A stretch of DNA of 64,000 nucleotides from Pyruvatibacter sp. HU-CL02332 (GTDB taxonomy: Bacteria; Pseudomonadota; Alphaproteobacteria; CGMCC-115125), in the NCBI RefSeq assembly GCF_040362765.1, contig NZ_BAABWK010000002.1, forward strand, positions 620,001-684,000, given 5' to 3'. The first letter of the stretch is position 1. Each line of letters starts with the position of its first letter. A program made the translations under genes and the position numbers. Shown here piece by piece: positions 1-10,964 of the stretch. The notes under the pieces are model-generated. The model worked only from the letters and a program-made list of their open reading frames with translations, was not told where the DNA came from and did no database searches.

Positions 1-585
1 GGCATGTATCAAGGCGACGACTTTGATCTGGCCGGGTTTTCGGTTGGTGCCGCTGAACGTGGCTCGCTCTTGCCCCGCAACGACATGGCGCCCGGAGATA
101 TCATCTTGGGCATGAGCTCCAGCGGCCTTCATTCCAATGGCTTCTCGCTCGTACGTCGGCTCATCGCTGACGCCGGTGCCAAGCTCGAGGCTCCAGCGCC
201 TTTCGAGACCGATGCCGCGACGCTTGGGGAAGCACTGCTTACGCCGACCCGGTTGTACGTCACCCAGCTGCTGCCCAGCATCAAGGCAGGGCATATCAAG
301 GCACTGGCGCATATTACCGGTGGCGGTTTCAGCGAAAACATTCCTCGGGTGCTGCCTGAGAACCTTGCTGCGGACATTGGCTACACAGCCTGGGACATGC
401 CGCCGGTCTTTGACTGGCTTCAAAAACTGGGTGGTATGGCGGACGCTGAAATGCGGCGAACCTTCAACTGCGGCATCGGCATGATTGCTGTCGCGTCTCC
501 TGGAGATGATGCCGAAGCTGTCACGGCCAGTCTGAATGAGCTGGGCGTTCCGACCCGCCAGATCGGGGTGATCACGTCCGCATGA
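1..585 (+). CDS. purM: Phosphoribosylformylglycinamidine cyclo-ligase, C-terminal part
   Basis: AIR synthetase closes the imidazole ring of formylglycinamidine ribonucleotide using ATP, the fifth step of purine synthesis in the cytoplasm. The reading frame is open from the first base, so the 5' end lies outside the window. About 194 residues are visible of a family length near 350. The visible part is the C-terminal fold shared by the PurM/PurL superfamily, with the motif [20 protein letters not shown] early and the glycine-rich [13 protein letters not shown] in the middle. The stop overlaps the purN start by ATGA, so the two genes are translationally coupled, the usual purM-purN arrangement. 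Identification is firm; only the start is unknown. Confidence 0.95.
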   Translation, partial: GMYQGDDFDLAGFSVGAAERGSLLPRNDMAPGDIILGMSSSGLHSNGFSLVRRLIADAGAKLEAPAPFETDAATLGEALLTPTRLYVTQLLPSIKAGHIKALAHITGGGFSENIPRVLPENLAADIGYTAWDMPPVFDWLQKLGGMADAEMRRTFNCGIGMIAVASPGDDAEAVTASLNELGVPTRQIGVITSA

Positions 586-1235
586 AGATCGCTATCCTGA
601 TTTCCGGCCGCGGAAGCAATATGGAACGGCTGATAGAAGCCGCCTCCGCCCCGGACTACCCGGCTGAGATCGTTAAGGTCATCTCTAATCGACCGGATGC
701 GTCCGGTCTGCAGACGGCCGCAGATGCGGGTATCGCTACCCAGTCGATTGATCACAAGAGCTACGCCACCCGTGCTGACTTTGATGCCGCACTGGAAGCT
801 GCCTTGAATGAGGCTGACGTGGATCTCGTATGCCATGCGGGCTTCATGCGTATTCTGACCGACGAGTTTGCCGCACGGTGGGAAGGTCGCATGGTCAACA
901 TCCATCCGTCTTTGCTGCCTTCTTTCAAGGGCATTCGCGTCCAGCAACAAGCCATTGATGCCGGTGCTACGATTTCAGGATGCACGGTCCACTACATCAT
1001 TCCTGCGCTCGACAGTGGCCCCATCATTGCTCAAGCGGCTGTGCCAGTCCTGACAGATGACACGGCAGAAGCGCTCTCGGCACGCATCCTTTCAGCCGAG
1101 CATGTGCTGTATCCCGCTGCGGTCAAATTGATTGCTTCAGGCAGCGTGAAGCTTATTGATGGCAAGGTGGTGCGCAGCCTGGATGCAAAAAGGGCGGACA
1201 CTGAGTGCCCGCCCCTCTTTTCGCCGCAGCCGTAA
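582..1235 (+). CDS. purN: Phosphoribosylglycinamide formyltransferase (GAR transformylase)
   Basis: PurN moves a formyl group from 10-formyltetrahydrofolate to glycinamide ribonucleotide, the third step of purine synthesis. The 217-residue length is normal. The phosphate-binding ISGRGSNM is at residues 7-14. The catalytic set is present: N106 and H108 in [11 protein letters not shown], and D144 in PALDSGPI, the positions known for the Escherichia coli enzyme. The start overlaps the purM stop (ATGA), supporting one transcript. An odd point is that a terminator-like hairpin lies inside the last codons (see the 1192-1221 entry). The next gene, ndk, runs the other way and ends 19 bp after the purN stop. 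Confidence 0.97.
   Translation: MKIAILISGRGSNMERLIEAASAPDYPAEIVKVISNRPDASGLQTAADAGIATQSIDHKSYATRADFDAALEAALNEADVDLVCHAGFMRILTDEFAARWEGRMVNIHPSLLPSFKGIRVQQQAIDAGATISGCTVHYIIPALDSGPIIAQAAVPVLTDDTAEALSARILSAEHVLYPAAVKLIASGSVKLIDGKVVRSLDAKRADTECPPLFSPQP
1192..1221 (+). terminator. Terminator-like hairpin inside the purN 3' end
   Basis: GGGCGG (1192-1197) pairs with CCGCCC (1209-1214). An inner CAC/GTG pair follows across one A-C mismatch, with a three-base loop, and then comes CTCTTTT. This has the form of an intrinsic terminator for the purM-purN transcript but lies before the purN stop codon. It is partly symmetric, so it could also stop ndk transcripts coming from the other side. Confidence 0.5.
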
Positions 1236-1254
1236 GGCCTTTGCGAGTCAGCAA

Positions 1255-1677
1255 TTAGCCAACAATTTCGTCGTCTGAGAAGAAGTACTTGATTTCTTCA
1301 GCAGCTGTTTCCGGTGCATCTGAACCGTGTACGGAATTAGCTTCAATGCTTTCAGCAAAATCCGCGCGGATTGTGCCTGGTGCTGCTTCAGCTGGGTTGG
1401 TTGCACCCATGACTTCACGGTTCTTTGCGATGGCGTTTTCACCTTCAAGCACCTGAACAACAACAGGACCTGATGTCATGAATGCCACAAGATCGTTGAA
1501 GAATGGGCGCTCGCTGTGGACGGAGTAGAAGCCTTCTGCTTTTTCCTTGGTCAGCTGCAGGCGCTTGGACGCGATGACGCGCAGGCCTGCGGTTTCCAGC
1601 CGGTCGATGACCTTGCCGGTGATGTTACGCTTGGTTGCATCGGGCTTAACGATAGAAAAAGTGCGCTCAAGAGCCAT
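1255..1677 (-). CDS. ndk: Nucleoside diphosphate kinase
   Basis: Ndk transfers the gamma phosphate of ATP to nucleoside diphosphates through a phosphohistidine intermediate, keeping NTP and dNTP pools balanced. With the start at the [14 protein letters not shown] methionine the protein is 140 residues, the family length; an in-frame ATG further upstream would add a non-conserved tail. The active-site histidine is H117 in the motif NSVHGSD, and the KPDA and RPFF motifs are present. The gene is transcribed alone, convergent with purN. About 270 bp separate its start from the divergent ABC-F gene and should hold both promoters. Confidence 0.97.
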   Translation of the reverse strand: MALERTFSIVKPDATKRNITGKVIDRLETAGLRVIASKRLQLTKEKAEGFYSVHSERPFFNDLVAFMTSGPVVVQVLEGENAIAKNREVMGATNPAEAAPGTIRADFAESIEANSVHGSDAPETAAEEIKYFFSDDEIVG

Positions 1678-1944
1678 GAGAATGTGCCTTTCAGGTTGGC
1701 ATGTCGCGGTAGCATTCCTGCTGTCACTGGCAAAGATCCCGGCCACCGCATTGCATCAATGCAAAACGGGCGGTGGACATCTGCTGGGGGACGCTTAGAA
1801 GTACCGTCTTTCTGGGAAATATGATCTCGGGGATTGCCGCCTTAAGAGCCGCAAATTCGGGCGGGTTATAGCCGCCGCTGTTGCACTCCTGCAAGCACCC
1901 AAAAGTCACACTGCAAGGGCCCCGCCGGGGCAAATGTCGTCGCC

Positions 1945-3882
1945 ATGCTGCAAATCAACGAACTGACCTACCGCATTGGCGATCGGGTATTGATGGAAAA
2001 CACCACCGCAGGCGTGCCGGAAGGCAAGCATGTGGGCGTTGTTGGCCGTAACGGCGCGGGAAAATCCACGCTTTTTGGCCTCATAAATGGTGATCTTCCG
2101 CCGGATGCCGGCTCAATTTCAGTTCCCAAGAACTGGCGCATCGGCGGCGTCGAACAAGAAGCGCCAGCGACCGACAAGAGCCTTCTGGAAACTGTTCTGG
2201 AAGCCGATACGGAACGGTTGGACCTGCTGGCTGAGGCGGAAACAGTCACCGATCCCAATCGCATTGCCGAAGTCCACACGCGATTAGCCGACATTGATGC
2301 CCATAGCGCTCCTGCTCGTGCGGCATCGATTCTGGCGGGACTTGGCTTCAATGAGGTGGACCAGGCCCGGCCGACACGCGACTTTTCAGGTGGCTGGCGC
2401 ATGCGCGTGGCGCTTGCGGCGTTGCTTTTCACCACGCCGGACCTGCTGCTGCTTGATGAACCCACCAACTATTTGGACCTTGAGGGCACCATCTGGCTTG
2501 TGGACTACCTGCGGAAGTATCCCCGGACCCTCCTGATCGTGAGCCATGACCGCGACCTGCTGGACCAGGTTGCCAGTGGCATTCTGCATCTGGAGCACCG
2601 TCGGCTGTCTTACTATCCGGGCAACTTTGAGCGCTTTCAGAGGCTTAAGTCCGAGCAGGCGGCGCATGATCTTGCTCTCCGCAAGAAGCTCGACGACAAG
2701 CGCAAGCATATGACGGCGTTTGTTGAGCGGTTCCGCGCCAAGGCTTCAAAGGCACGACAGGCGCAAAGTCGCCTCAAGGCTCTGTCAAAACTGGACCTGC
2801 CGACCATCCTTGCAGACGAACACTCGGCACGCATCAGCTTGCAGGGTCCTGAAGACCTGCTGCCGCCGCCCATTATCACCATGGAAAATGCGGCTGTTGG
2901 CTATGGCGACAACCCGCCGGTGCTCAGCAACATGACGCTGCGCATTGACCAGGACGACCGCATCGCCCTGTTGGGTGCCAACGGCAATGGCAAGTCGACA
3001 TTCGCCAAGCTGGTAACTGCCCGACTGAAACAGGCAAGCGGCACCCTGCGGCGCTCACCGCGTCTACGCATTGGGTACTTTGCCCAGCACCAGGTGGACG
3101 AACTGGCGGACGGCCTTACGCCTTATCAGAACATGCGTCAGCGCATGGAGAAGTTTGGCGAGGTCACGGATGCGCAGGTCCGCGCCCGCGTCGGCGCCAT
3201 CGGTTTTTCAGGCCAGCGGGCCGACGTAAAAGTTGCAGACCTGTCTGGCGGCGAGAAAGCACGGCTCCTGCTTGCAATCGCGACTTTCGATAAACCGCAC
3301 ATGCTGGTGCTCGACGAACCCACAAACCATCTGGACATGGAAGGCCGCGACCAGTTGGTCAACGCCATCAACGAATACTCAGGTGCGGTCATTCTTATCA
3401 GTCATGACCAGCATCTGATCGACTCCTGTGCGGACCGCTTGTGGCTGGTTCATGACGGGAAAGTACAATCCTTTGATGGCGACATGGATGACTATCGGCG
3501 CCTGCTGCTCAGTCAGCGCGGGCGGCCGGGCTCGAACAAGACCTCATCGCTTTCAGATGATGCGGCGGCGCGTGCTCCCGAAGCCCCGCGCGCTAAGGAT
3601 GTGCGCAAGGCCACTGCCCAGCAGCGGGCGGGCATTGCTCCCTTGAAAAAGAGCGCTGATGACGCTGAATTCAAGATCATCGAACTGGAAGAGAAAATCG
3701 CCAAGATGGATGCCGTCCTCGCAGATGGCAGCCTGTTCGAACGCGACCCAAAAAAGGCAGATCTCATTTCACGGGCACGCGGCGAACTTGGCACCAGGTT
3801 GGAAAAAGCTGAAGACAATTGGATGAAGCTGACGCAGAAGTACGAAGCGGCGTTGGCCAAGCTTGAGAACGCCGACGCTTAG
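1945..3882 (+). CDS. ABC-F family ATPase (Uup/YheS-like)
   Basis: This is a soluble protein with two ABC ATPase cassettes and no membrane segment, the layout of ABC-F factors that act on ribosomes. Cassette 1 has Walker [10 protein letters not shown] (residues 34-42), signature FSGGWRMR and Walker [13 protein letters not shown]. Cassette 2 has Walker [10 protein letters not shown] (about 343-351), signature LSGGEKAR and [12 protein letters not shown] charged linker (about 230-290) joins them, and a C-terminal lysine/glutamate-rich coiled coil (about 565-640) follows. The long linker plus C-terminal coil resemble YheS or Uup, but the exact subfamily needs a tree. It is monocistronic and converges on holC with a 4-bp overlap of the ends. 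Confidence 0.93.
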   Translation: MLQINELTYRIGDRVLMENTTAGVPEGKHVGVVGRNGAGKSTLFGLINGDLPPDAGSISVPKNWRIGGVEQEAPATDKSLLETVLEADTERLDLLAEAETVTDPNRIAEVHTRLADIDAHSAPARAASILAGLGFNEVDQARPTRDFSGGWRMRVALAALLFTTPDLLLLDEPTNYLDLEGTIWLVDYLRKYPRTLLIVSHDRDLLDQVASGILHLEHRRLSYYPGNFERFQRLKSEQAAHDLALRKKLDDKRKHMTAFVERFRAKASKARQAQSRLKALSKLDLPTILADEHSARISLQGPEDLLPPPIITMENAAVGYGDNPPVLSNMTLRIDQDDRIALLGANGNGKSTFAKLVTARLKQASGTLRRSPRLRIGYFAQHQVDELADGLTPYQNMRQRMEKFGEVTDAQVRARVGAIGFSGQRADVKVADLSGGEKARLLLAIATFDKPHMLVLDEPTNHLDMEGRDQLVNAINEYSGAVILISHDQHLIDSCADRLWLVHDGKVQSFDGDMDDYRRLLLSQRGRPGSNKTSSLSDDAAARAPEAPRAKDVRKATAQQRAGIAPLKKSADDAEFKIIELEEKIAKMDAVLADGSLFERDPKKADLISRARGELGTRLEKAEDNWMKLTQKYEAALAKLENADA

Positions 3883-4328
3883 GCTTTCTTTTCCCACCGG
3901 CCGGCTTCGCTTTGCTGCCAGTAGGTAGCGTCATGCCCGGCGTCCTTCACCGCTTTCCAATGGACACGGGCCGCTGCGACGGCCTCCGGGTCGCCGCCGT
4001 CAAACATCAAGACGCAGCGTTGATAGGTATCCACGCCATCGATACCAGCACCATCAACTGCAAACAGCACATTGGCTCCGGCCGGATTTTCGTTTCCGGT
4101 TGTGAGCAGTACTTTCTGCGCTTCCTCATGCCCCTCGCCCTGCGACCCATGCGGCAGAAATGCATCGTCACGATAGGTCCATAGATGGGCATCCAGCGAG
4201 CTGACACGTTCCGCTGAACTGGCACGCACGACGGCCTTCCACCCACGCTCAAGCGTCTTCTCCAGGAGCTGTGGCAATACAGCTTCCAGAGTGGATCGCT
4301 CGAGGTGGTAGAAGAGCAGTTCAGACAT
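3879..4328 (-). CDS. holC: DNA polymerase III chi subunit
   Basis: HolC is the clamp-loader accessory subunit that contacts single-strand binding protein. The 149-residue product starts [20 protein letters not shown]. It has the family blocks [31 protein letters not shown] and [10 protein letters not shown], typical of chi proteins. It lies 8 bp downstream of pepA on the same strand, the pepA-holC pairing found in many proteobacteria, so the two share a transcript. The 3' end overlaps the convergent ABC-F gene by 4 bp. Confidence 0.95.
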   Translation of the reverse strand: MSELLFYHLERSTLEAVLPQLLEKTLERGWKAVVRASSAERVSSLDAHLWTYRDDAFLPHGSQGEGHEEAQKVLLTTGNENPAGANVLFAVDGAGIDGVDTYQRCVLMFDGGDPEAVAAARVHWKAVKDAGHDATYWQQSEAGRWEKKA

Positions 4329-4336
4329 GGGCCGGA

Positions 4337-5827
4337 CTATTTCTCAAAATTGTCCGACACCAGACGATCAAGCAGTCGCACACCCCAGCCGGTTCCCCAG
4401 GATGGGGACGTCGGCTTGCTGCCGGACTGCCACGCTGTGCCTGCGATATCCAGATGCGCCCACGGCACACCATTGGTGTAGTGACCTAGGAACTGGGCCG
4501 CTGTGATTGATCCCGCAAACCGGCCGCCAATGTTTCGCATGTCAGCAAATTTGGATTTGATGAGCTTGTCGTAGCCTGGCCCCATGGGTAGCCGCCAAAG
4601 CGTCTCGCCTGATGCTTTGCCCGCATCAAGGATCTGATCCGCCAGCTTGTCATTGTCTGAGAAAAGTCCGGCATGTTCTTCACCAAGAGCCACAAGGATG
4701 GCACCCGTTAGTGTTGCCAGATCAATCATGAAGCGTGGCTTGAACCGGTCCTGCGTGTACCAAAGCGCATCCGCAAGGACGAGACGTCCTTCGGCGTCCG
4801 TATTCTGGATTTCGATGGTCTGCCCGGACATTGAGGTGACGATGTCACCGGGACGCTGAGCGCCAGCGTCCGGCATGTTTTCGACCAGACCGATGACACC
4901 CACCGCGTTGACCTTGGCCTTGCGTGCTGCGAGCGCCAGCATTGTGCCTGTGACAGCTGCCGCGCCGCCCATGTCGCCCTTCATATCTTCCATACCGGCG
5001 CCGGGTTTGAGGGAAATGCCGCCTGTGTCGAACGTCACGCCCTTGCCGACGAAAGCAACTGGCTTGGATTTGGCCGCACCGCCATCCCACCGCATGACGA
5101 CCAGCTGACTTTCGCGCACAGAGCCCTGCCCCACACCCAGCAGCGACCCCATGCCCAGTTTTTCCATCTGCTTTTCACCAAGAACCTCAACCTTGAGGCC
5201 CTTTGATGTTAGCGCTTTGCACTTCTTGGCAAAACTCTCCGGATACAGAACATTTGGCGGTTCGTTGACCAGGTCGCGGGCGAGATAGACGCCCTGCCCG
5301 ACCGCAGACAGCGCAGCCCATGCCTTTTTAGCTCGCGCCTGCGCCTTCGTCATCACGCCAATCTTGGTCAGGCTTGGTTTTTGGTCGGGCTTCTGCTTGG
5401 TGCGATATCCATCAAAGCGGTATGCAGCAAGCTGCGCGCCAAGGGCGAGATGAGCAGCGACGTCGCCATCCGCAATCTCACTGCCTTCAATTTCATCGCC
5501 AGCGAATGACCCTTGTTTGATGCGCGCGCTGTTAAGCCGTCCAACCATACGCCCCGCCGCAGTCTCCAGACCTGCGGGTTTAAGTGACTTGGCAGCGCCA
5601 AGGCCCACGACGAACAGACGATTGACACTGAGGCCCTGCGGCGCGGCAATGTCCAACACCTGACCTGCTTTGCCTTTGAATTCCGCGGCCTTGATGGCCC
5701 GTGCAAGGCCGCCATCCATTGCCTCGTCTACGGCTTGAGCGGTCGGCAATAGCTTGTTGCCTTCTACAGCAATCAGAACAAGAGCTCCTGTCTTGGGCAG
5801 GGTGCTGCTGGAGATCGTCACATTCAT
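4337..5827 (-). CDS. pepA: Leucyl aminopeptidase (M17 cytosol aminopeptidase)
   Basis: This is a two-metal aminopeptidase that removes N-terminal residues from peptides; in E. coli PepA also binds DNA as XerA. The 496-residue length matches the family. The N-terminal macro-like domain covers about residues 1-170 and the catalytic domain follows. The metal and active-site blocks are [16 protein letters not shown] and the signature [14 protein letters not shown]. The start MNVTISSS is chosen because the N-domain begins directly after it; a second ATG lies one codon further in. It is the first gene of the pepA-holC unit and divergent from the lptFGD operon. Whether this homologue also binds DNA cannot be seen. 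Confidence 0.97.
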   Translation of the reverse strand: MNVTISSSTLPKTGALVLIAVEGNKLLPTAQAVDEAMDGGLARAIKAAEFKGKAGQVLDIAAPQGLSVNRLFVVGLGAAKSLKPAGLETAAGRMVGRLNSARIKQGSFAGDEIEGSEIADGDVAAHLALGAQLAAYRFDGYRTKQKPDQKPSLTKIGVMTKAQARAKKAWAALSAVGQGVYLARDLVNEPPNVLYPESFAKKCKALTSKGLKVEVLGEKQMEKLGMGSLLGVGQGSVRESQLVVMRWDGGAAKSKPVAFVGKGVTFDTGGISLKPGAGMEDMKGDMGGAAAVTGTMLALAARKAKVNAVGVIGLVENMPDAGAQRPGDIVTSMSGQTIEIQNTDAEGRLVLADALWYTQDRFKPRFMIDLATLTGAILVALGEEHAGLFSDNDKLADQILDAGKASGETLWRLPMGPGYDKLIKSKFADMRNIGGRFAGSITAAQFLGHYTNGVPWAHLDIAGTAWQSGSKPTSPSWGTGWGVRLLDRLVSDNFEK

Positions 5828-6160
5828 CGGGATTGTCCTTCATGGCCCGGGATGCAGGGCCGGTTTTTGGTCTGGAACGAGGCTGGTGGGGACCCTTGCA
5901 GGCCCCTGATTTGTTAACTTTACCGAAATCGTGATCCAAAGGCGCGGAAAAGTCGCGCTTTTGGGCGATTAGCACGCCATTAAGGGGTTCGCCAAACCCA
6001 CAAAGTGCTGTATTTCCAAAGGGCTGCGGGGATTGATTACGTGATTTGGCGTCCGGCTGTTAACCAAAAACAGCATCCGGTCGCCTAATATGAAACACGA
6101 CACTGCCCGTTTGCTGAGATGCTTACGGGCACCCTGCAGGACCGGACAGACCAAGCCCAG
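5828..6160. promoter_or_regulatory. Divergent pepA / lptF intergenic region
   Basis: This 333-bp stretch separates pepA from lptF and holds no credible gene. It must carry promoters for both directions. A 6-bp inverted repeat GCTGTT/AACAGC sits at 6056-6074 around an AACCAAA spacer, flanked by CCGG on both sides (6053-6056 and 6077-6080). I see no clear -35/-10 pair. Confidence 0.5.
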
Positions 6161-7333
6161 ATGGCAAGCGACACCCAATCCCGAGTTTTCAAGATCGATG
6201 CCTATGTGGCCCGTCTCGTGACAGGGCCCTTTTTGGTCTTCATGCTCATCCTGACCGGCGTCGTCTGGCTGACGCAGTCACTTGAGTTGCTCAATGACGT
6301 GATCGAGCAAGGTCAAAACATCGGCGTGTTCCTTTACCTCTCCGTGCTGGTGGTCCCATCCATTCTGGTTATCGTCCTGCCAATCGGTCTCTTCTTTGCG
6401 GTTGTCTATTGCCTTTACCGGCTGCGCTCAGACAGCGAACTGGTTGTCATGTATGCGGCGGGCATGAGCCGATGGCAGGTGGCACGCCCCATCTTTGGCT
6501 GTGCACTAACGGTCATGCTGCTGGCCTATCTGGTCAACATGTTGCTGCTGCCGATGGCCATGCGCGACATGCGGTCTGTTCTGCTGGAGATGCGCACCGA
6601 GTTTGCTTCCTCGCTTCTTCAGGCCGGTGAATTCACTACGCCTGCTGCCGGCCTTACCGTGTTTGTTGAGAACCGTCTTCCAGGTGGCGAAATCGAGGGG
6701 CTTCTGGTCCACGACAACCGCGACAAAGACAAACCCGTCAGCTACATCGCCGACCGCGGACAATTGATTGATACGCGCGAAGGTCCACGCCTGATCATGC
6801 TGAACGGCAACATTCAGCGTCGCGATGCAAAGAAAAAGACGGACTTCCTCTATTTCGACAAATATGCGTTTGACCTGAGCCAGTTCGAAAATCCTGCTGA
6901 AGAACGGTATTTCAAGGCCTATGAGCGGTATCTGCCGGAATTGCTGTGGCCGGATACGACGCAAGCCTATGACAATCAGTACGAAAACGAATTGATTGCC
7001 GAAGGTCACGCGCGCATCACGTCGCCACTCTATGCGCTGGTGTTTGCAGCTTTTGCCATGGCAGGTCTGTTGCCTAACGAGTTCAATCGGCGGGGCTATG
7101 GACGGCGAATTGTGCTTACCGTCGCGCTCGGACTAGCAGTACGTTTGCTCGACCTGGCATCGGTTGGCTGGGCAACCCGATATCCAATGCTCATCGGCAT
7201 TCAGTACCTCATCCCCATTGCCGCATTTGCCGGCGCGTGCGCCATGATTGGTGGCTGGAAGCCGATGGCAAGTCTGGCTGCGCTGCGACGCGGATCACAG
7301 ACGATCGAATCCGCGGAGGCATCACGCTCATGA
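6161..7333 (+). CDS. lptF: LPS export ABC transporter permease LptF
   Basis: LptF pairs with LptG and the LptB ATPase to extract lipopolysaccharide from the inner membrane and push it along the Lpt bridge. The protein has the YjgP/YjgQ layout: a conserved start DAYVARLVTGPFLVFMLILTG, three N-terminal membrane segments, a periplasmic beta-jellyroll (about residues 125-255) and three C-terminal segments. The start at MASDTQSRVFK gives 390 residues; an in-frame ATG at 6119 would add 14 unconserved residues and neither start has a strong ribosome-binding site. The stop overlaps the lptG start (ATGA), so the two are coupled. Confidence 0.95.
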   Translation: MASDTQSRVFKIDAYVARLVTGPFLVFMLILTGVVWLTQSLELLNDVIEQGQNIGVFLYLSVLVVPSILVIVLPIGLFFAVVYCLYRLRSDSELVVMYAAGMSRWQVARPIFGCALTVMLLAYLVNMLLLPMAMRDMRSVLLEMRTEFASSLLQAGEFTTPAAGLTVFVENRLPGGEIEGLLVHDNRDKDKPVSYIADRGQLIDTREGPRLIMLNGNIQRRDAKKKTDFLYFDKYAFDLSQFENPAEERYFKAYERYLPELLWPDTTQAYDNQYENELIAEGHARITSPLYALVFAAFAMAGLLPNEFNRRGYGRRIVLTVALGLAVRLLDLASVGWATRYPMLIGIQYLIPIAAFAGACAMIGGWKPMASLAALRRGSQTIESAEASRS

Positions 7334-8421
7334 AGATGCCGTGGACCATGTATCTTTATTTTGGCCGCCGTGCGCTGATGGCTATCGCGGCGTCATTCAT
7401 CATCTGTATGGCGCTTGCTTTCGTAATCGATTTTGTCGAGCTGCTGCGCCGCACCGGCTCGCGCGAAGTTCCGTTCACGACGGTTCTTTCCATGGGACTG
7501 CTGCGACTGCCAAGCATCTCTGAGAAAATGATGCCGTTTGCTGTACTCTTCGGGTCCATGTGGGCATTCCTGCAATTGTCCCGCACCAACGAGTTTGTGG
7601 TGGCGCGTGCATCCGGTGTCTCCGCCTGGCAGTTCCTTGCGCCTGCAGTAGCGCTTGCCTTGATTATCGGCACCGGCGCTGTTGCGGTTTACAACCCGTT
7701 GGCGGCTGCCATGGTGTCGCGGTTCGAAGCACTTGAATCAAAATATGTCCGTGGACGGACCAGCCTGCTCGCAGTATCTGACTCGGGCCTTTGGCTGCGC
7801 CAGGCTGATGAGAATGGACAATCCGTTATCCATGCTCTTGGCGTGACCAATCAGGGTGTCGAACTGCGGGACGTCATTATCTTCCTCTACAACAATGATG
7901 ACGAGTTCATCGCCCGTATTGATGCTGACAATGCAGAACTTGGTGACGGGCAGTGGAAAATTGGCAATGCTCAGGTTGCAACGCCGGGCGAACGGCGCAC
8001 GCTGCACGAGACCTACTCGCTTCCCACAAGCCTGACGCTTGAACGCGTCCAGGAGAGCTTCGCTTCACCGGACACCTTGTCGTTTTGGGAACTGCCGGAG
8101 TTCATTGAGACTGCCCAGGAAGCAGGGTTTTCCGCGCTGAGATACGAGCTTCACTGGCATCAACTTGCGTCGCGGCCGTTCCTTATGGCGGCCATGGTAC
8201 TTATTGCCGCCTGCTTCAGCCTGAGGCTGACCCGGCTGGGCGGCATTGGCCAGTTGATTGTTGCCGGCATCATAAGCGGCTTCTTTTTGTACTTTTTCAC
8301 CGATGTGACCCTTGCGCTGGGCGCACGAGGGGTTATGCCTGTTGTTCTGGCCGCATGGTCACCAGCTTTTATCAGTGCAATGCTCGGCGGAGCACTGATT
8401 TTTCATCAAGAGGACGGTTAG
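7330..8421 (+). CDS. lptG: LPS export ABC transporter permease LptG
   Basis: LptG is the second transmembrane subunit of the LptB2FG extractor. The start MKMPWTMYLYFGRRAL overlaps the lptF stop by ATGA and gives 363 residues. The same fold as LptF is visible: helices around residues 15-35, 55-75 and 95-120, a soluble periplasmic part (about 125-255) containing SLLAVSDSGLWLRQ, and three C-terminal helices including the ASRPFLMAAMVLIAACFSLR segment. lptD starts 6 bp downstream, so the three Lpt genes form one operon. No sequence anomalies are seen. Confidence 0.96.
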   Translation: MKMPWTMYLYFGRRALMAIAASFIICMALAFVIDFVELLRRTGSREVPFTTVLSMGLLRLPSISEKMMPFAVLFGSMWAFLQLSRTNEFVVARASGVSAWQFLAPAVALALIIGTGAVAVYNPLAAAMVSRFEALESKYVRGRTSLLAVSDSGLWLRQADENGQSVIHALGVTNQGVELRDVIIFLYNNDDEFIARIDADNAELGDGQWKIGNAQVATPGERRTLHETYSLPTSLTLERVQESFASPDTLSFWELPEFIETAQEAGFSALRYELHWHQLASRPFLMAAMVLIAACFSLRLTRLGGIGQLIVAGIISGFFLYFFTDVTLALGARGVMPVVLAAWSPAFISAMLGGALIFHQEDG

Positions 8422-8427
8422 GGGCGT

Positions 8428-10809
8428 ATGGGGGAAGAAGGGGTCATTTCTCTTCAACGTCGGGGAAAAGACACAACGACCCAGCGTCTGGGGATGCTGG
8501 CTGCCTGCACCTGCGCGCTACTGGCAGCCTTGACGGCCGCGCCACAGGAGGCCAACGCGCAGTCAGCCCGCCCCGCTGATAGAATTGTCCTTATTGATCC
8601 CAGCGAAACCGTAGCTGACCGCACGCCCGACAAGACTCTTGTGGGCGGCCCCGAAAATGCTGAACTGGATCCGTACCGAACCACTCAGACATTCGAGCAA
8701 CCCGAAGATACGGTCCTCATCGAAGCCGATGAGATGGTGCATGATCGCGAGGTCGATGTTGTTACTGCCAGTGGCAACGTGGAAGTTACATCGGATTCTC
8801 GCGTGCTGTTGGCAGATTCAATTGTCTATGACCGCGGCACAAAAACGGTAACGGCCAATGGGAACGTAAGCCTTCTTCAGCCAGATGGTCAGGTTCTGTT
8901 TGCAGATTCAATGGTGCTGTCGGATGACTTCGCTGACGCAGTCGGTGAAACCGTTCGCCTCTTGCTTGAAGAGAATGCGCGCATCGCGGCAAATTCAGGC
9001 ACGAGAAGCGCTGGCAACCGAACTGAGCTCAAGAAGGCCGTCTACACTGTCTGCGACGTGTGTGAAGAAGATCCAAACTCTTCCCCGCTGTGGCAAATTC
9101 GATCCTTCAACGTCGTACACGACAAAGAAAAGAAGCGCGTCGAATATGAAGACGCCTTCATTGAGTTCTTTGGTGTGCCGATCATGTACACCCCTTATTT
9201 CAGCCACCCTGACCCGACAGTGAAACGGCAGACAGGCCTGCTCACACCGACAATTGCGGTCTCGCCGGAATTTGGAACGACGGTCCGCACACCGTTCTTC
9301 TGGAATATTGCGCCGAACATGGACTTTACGTTCCGTCCGCGCTGGCAAACCCAGGTTGGCGATGTCTATGCCGGTGAGTTCCGCCATCATATCGGGTTTG
9401 GCCAATACAAGATTGATGCAAGTGCGACCTGGCCGGATGAAGAGACCGTTCGAGGCACTGATATTGAGCCATTTCGCGGGCATGTGTTCGCAGATGGTCA
9501 GTTTGATATCACTGAAAAAACCCAAGCCGGCTTTGACCTAAAACTGACATCAGATGAGACCTATCTGCGCCGATATGACATCTTCAACGAGAATGATCTG
9601 ATTTCGACTGCATATGTTCGGACGATCGACGACCGAAACTTTGCGCGCGCGGAAGCCTTCTACTTCCAAGGCCTTCAGGCCAACGATGACCAAGCCAGCA
9701 TCCCATTTGTTACGCCGCTGGTTGACGCGGAGTACTACCTTGAACCGCTTGTAGCGGGCGGCCAGGTCAAGGGCAGATTCAATGCCCTCAACCTGCAACG
9801 GACTGAAGGCACAAGCTTCCAGAGGTTCTCCGGGGATATTGGCTGGGACATTTCCCGCACAGCCAAGTCAGGTGAGCAGTTCGGCGCGTTCGCCGACGTG
9901 CGGGGTGATGTTTATGTGGTCGACGAAGATGTGATCAATGGTGTTGGTCAGAACAAATCTTCGGTGCAAACGCGAGTTATGCCGACATTGGGCGTTGAGT
10001 ATCGCTGGCCCTGGATCAGCACTGGTGAAAAATCGTCACAAATCATTGAGCCAATCGTTCAAGCCATTTACTCGCCCAGCAACTCCAATCCGCGTGACAT
10101 TCCCAACGATGACAGCCTGAGCGTCGACTTTGATACGACGCACCTGTTTGATCGCAATCGCTATCCGGGTCTTGATCGTTTCGAAGATGGCGCACGGGTC
10201 AACTACGGACTGCAGTACTCATTGCTTGGTGACAATGGTGGCCAGGCAAACATCCTGCTTGGCCAGTCTTACCGACTGGAAGAAAGCGCAACATTCCCTG
10301 CAGGCAGCGGACTTCAAGACAGCGATTCTGATGTGGTGGGCAGGGTCCAGATCAACCCGGGCCCCTATCTCGACGTTGTCAGCCGGTTCCGAGCTGACCC
10401 AAAGGACGGGAAACTTCTTCGCAACGAAGTCTCTTTGACTTCCAGTTTCAATCTTTTCGAAGACCGTGGTGTCGGCATTTCCGCCAACTACGTTTTCCTC
10501 GATGCGGACCTAGATACGGTCAACAATCGTGAGGGCGAAGAAGTTACGGGCAGCTTCTCATTCAACTTCGCGGAAAACTGGTGGATGAATGGTCATGCTC
10601 GCCGTGACCTGCGACGCGCTGAAATGGTGTCTGATGGCGTTGGCCTCACATATCAGGACGAGTGTTTCCTGTTCTCTTTGAACTTCAATCAGAGCTTTAT
10701 TCGTGACCGCGATATCGAACCGACCAACTCTGTCACGTTCCGTATCCAACTCGTGAGTCTTGGCGAATTTGGCGCCTCAACAACGGTATCCAGCGCGCAG
10801 ACAAACTAG
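8428..10809 (+). CDS. lptD: LPS-assembly outer-membrane protein LptD (OstA)
   Basis: LptD is the beta-barrel that places LPS in the outer leaflet of the outer membrane, with LptE as plug. The 793-residue product has a signal peptide ending near ANAQS (about residue 46), an N-terminal OstA/LptA-like jellyroll (about 90-190: VLIEADEMVHDREVDVVTAS) and a C-terminal barrel rich in alternating aromatic residues. A conserved cysteine pair, YTVCDVCEEDP, lies just before the barrel; disulfides are known to matter for LptD maturation. Signal processing suggests the true start may be a little downstream of the ATG used. It is followed by surA, which folds barrels in the periplasm. Confidence 0.96.
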   Translation: MGEEGVISLQRRGKDTTTQRLGMLAACTCALLAALTAAPQEANAQSARPADRIVLIDPSETVADRTPDKTLVGGPENAELDPYRTTQTFEQPEDTVLIEADEMVHDREVDVVTASGNVEVTSDSRVLLADSIVYDRGTKTVTANGNVSLLQPDGQVLFADSMVLSDDFADAVGETVRLLLEENARIAANSGTRSAGNRTELKKAVYTVCDVCEEDPNSSPLWQIRSFNVVHDKEKKRVEYEDAFIEFFGVPIMYTPYFSHPDPTVKRQTGLLTPTIAVSPEFGTTVRTPFFWNIAPNMDFTFRPRWQTQVGDVYAGEFRHHIGFGQYKIDASATWPDEETVRGTDIEPFRGHVFADGQFDITEKTQAGFDLKLTSDETYLRRYDIFNENDLISTAYVRTIDDRNFARAEAFYFQGLQANDDQASIPFVTPLVDAEYYLEPLVAGGQVKGRFNALNLQRTEGTSFQRFSGDIGWDISRTAKSGEQFGAFADVRGDVYVVDEDVINGVGQNKSSVQTRVMPTLGVEYRWPWISTGEKSSQIIEPIVQAIYSPSNSNPRDIPNDDSLSVDFDTTHLFDRNRYPGLDRFEDGARVNYGLQYSLLGDNGGQANILLGQSYRLEESATFPAGSGLQDSDSDVVGRVQINPGPYLDVVSRFRADPKDGKLLRNEVSLTSSFNLFEDRGVGISANYVFLDADLDTVNNREGEEVTGSFSFNFAENWWMNGHARRDLRRAEMVSDGVGLTYQDECFLFSLNFNQSFIRDRDIEPTNSVTFRIQLVSLGEFGASTTVSSAQTN

Positions 10810-10964
10810 CTGCAACTTCACGGATGGGGGCGCTTGATTGAAGCGCATCTTTCGCTATGCTCCGCATGGGCGTGGGGAACATTTAAACCGTTGGAAGCAT
10901 GAAGCTTTTAAGCTTTCATCCCCGGCATTCTTCGTTCACAGGCTGAAATGCCTGCCAAGCAGAC

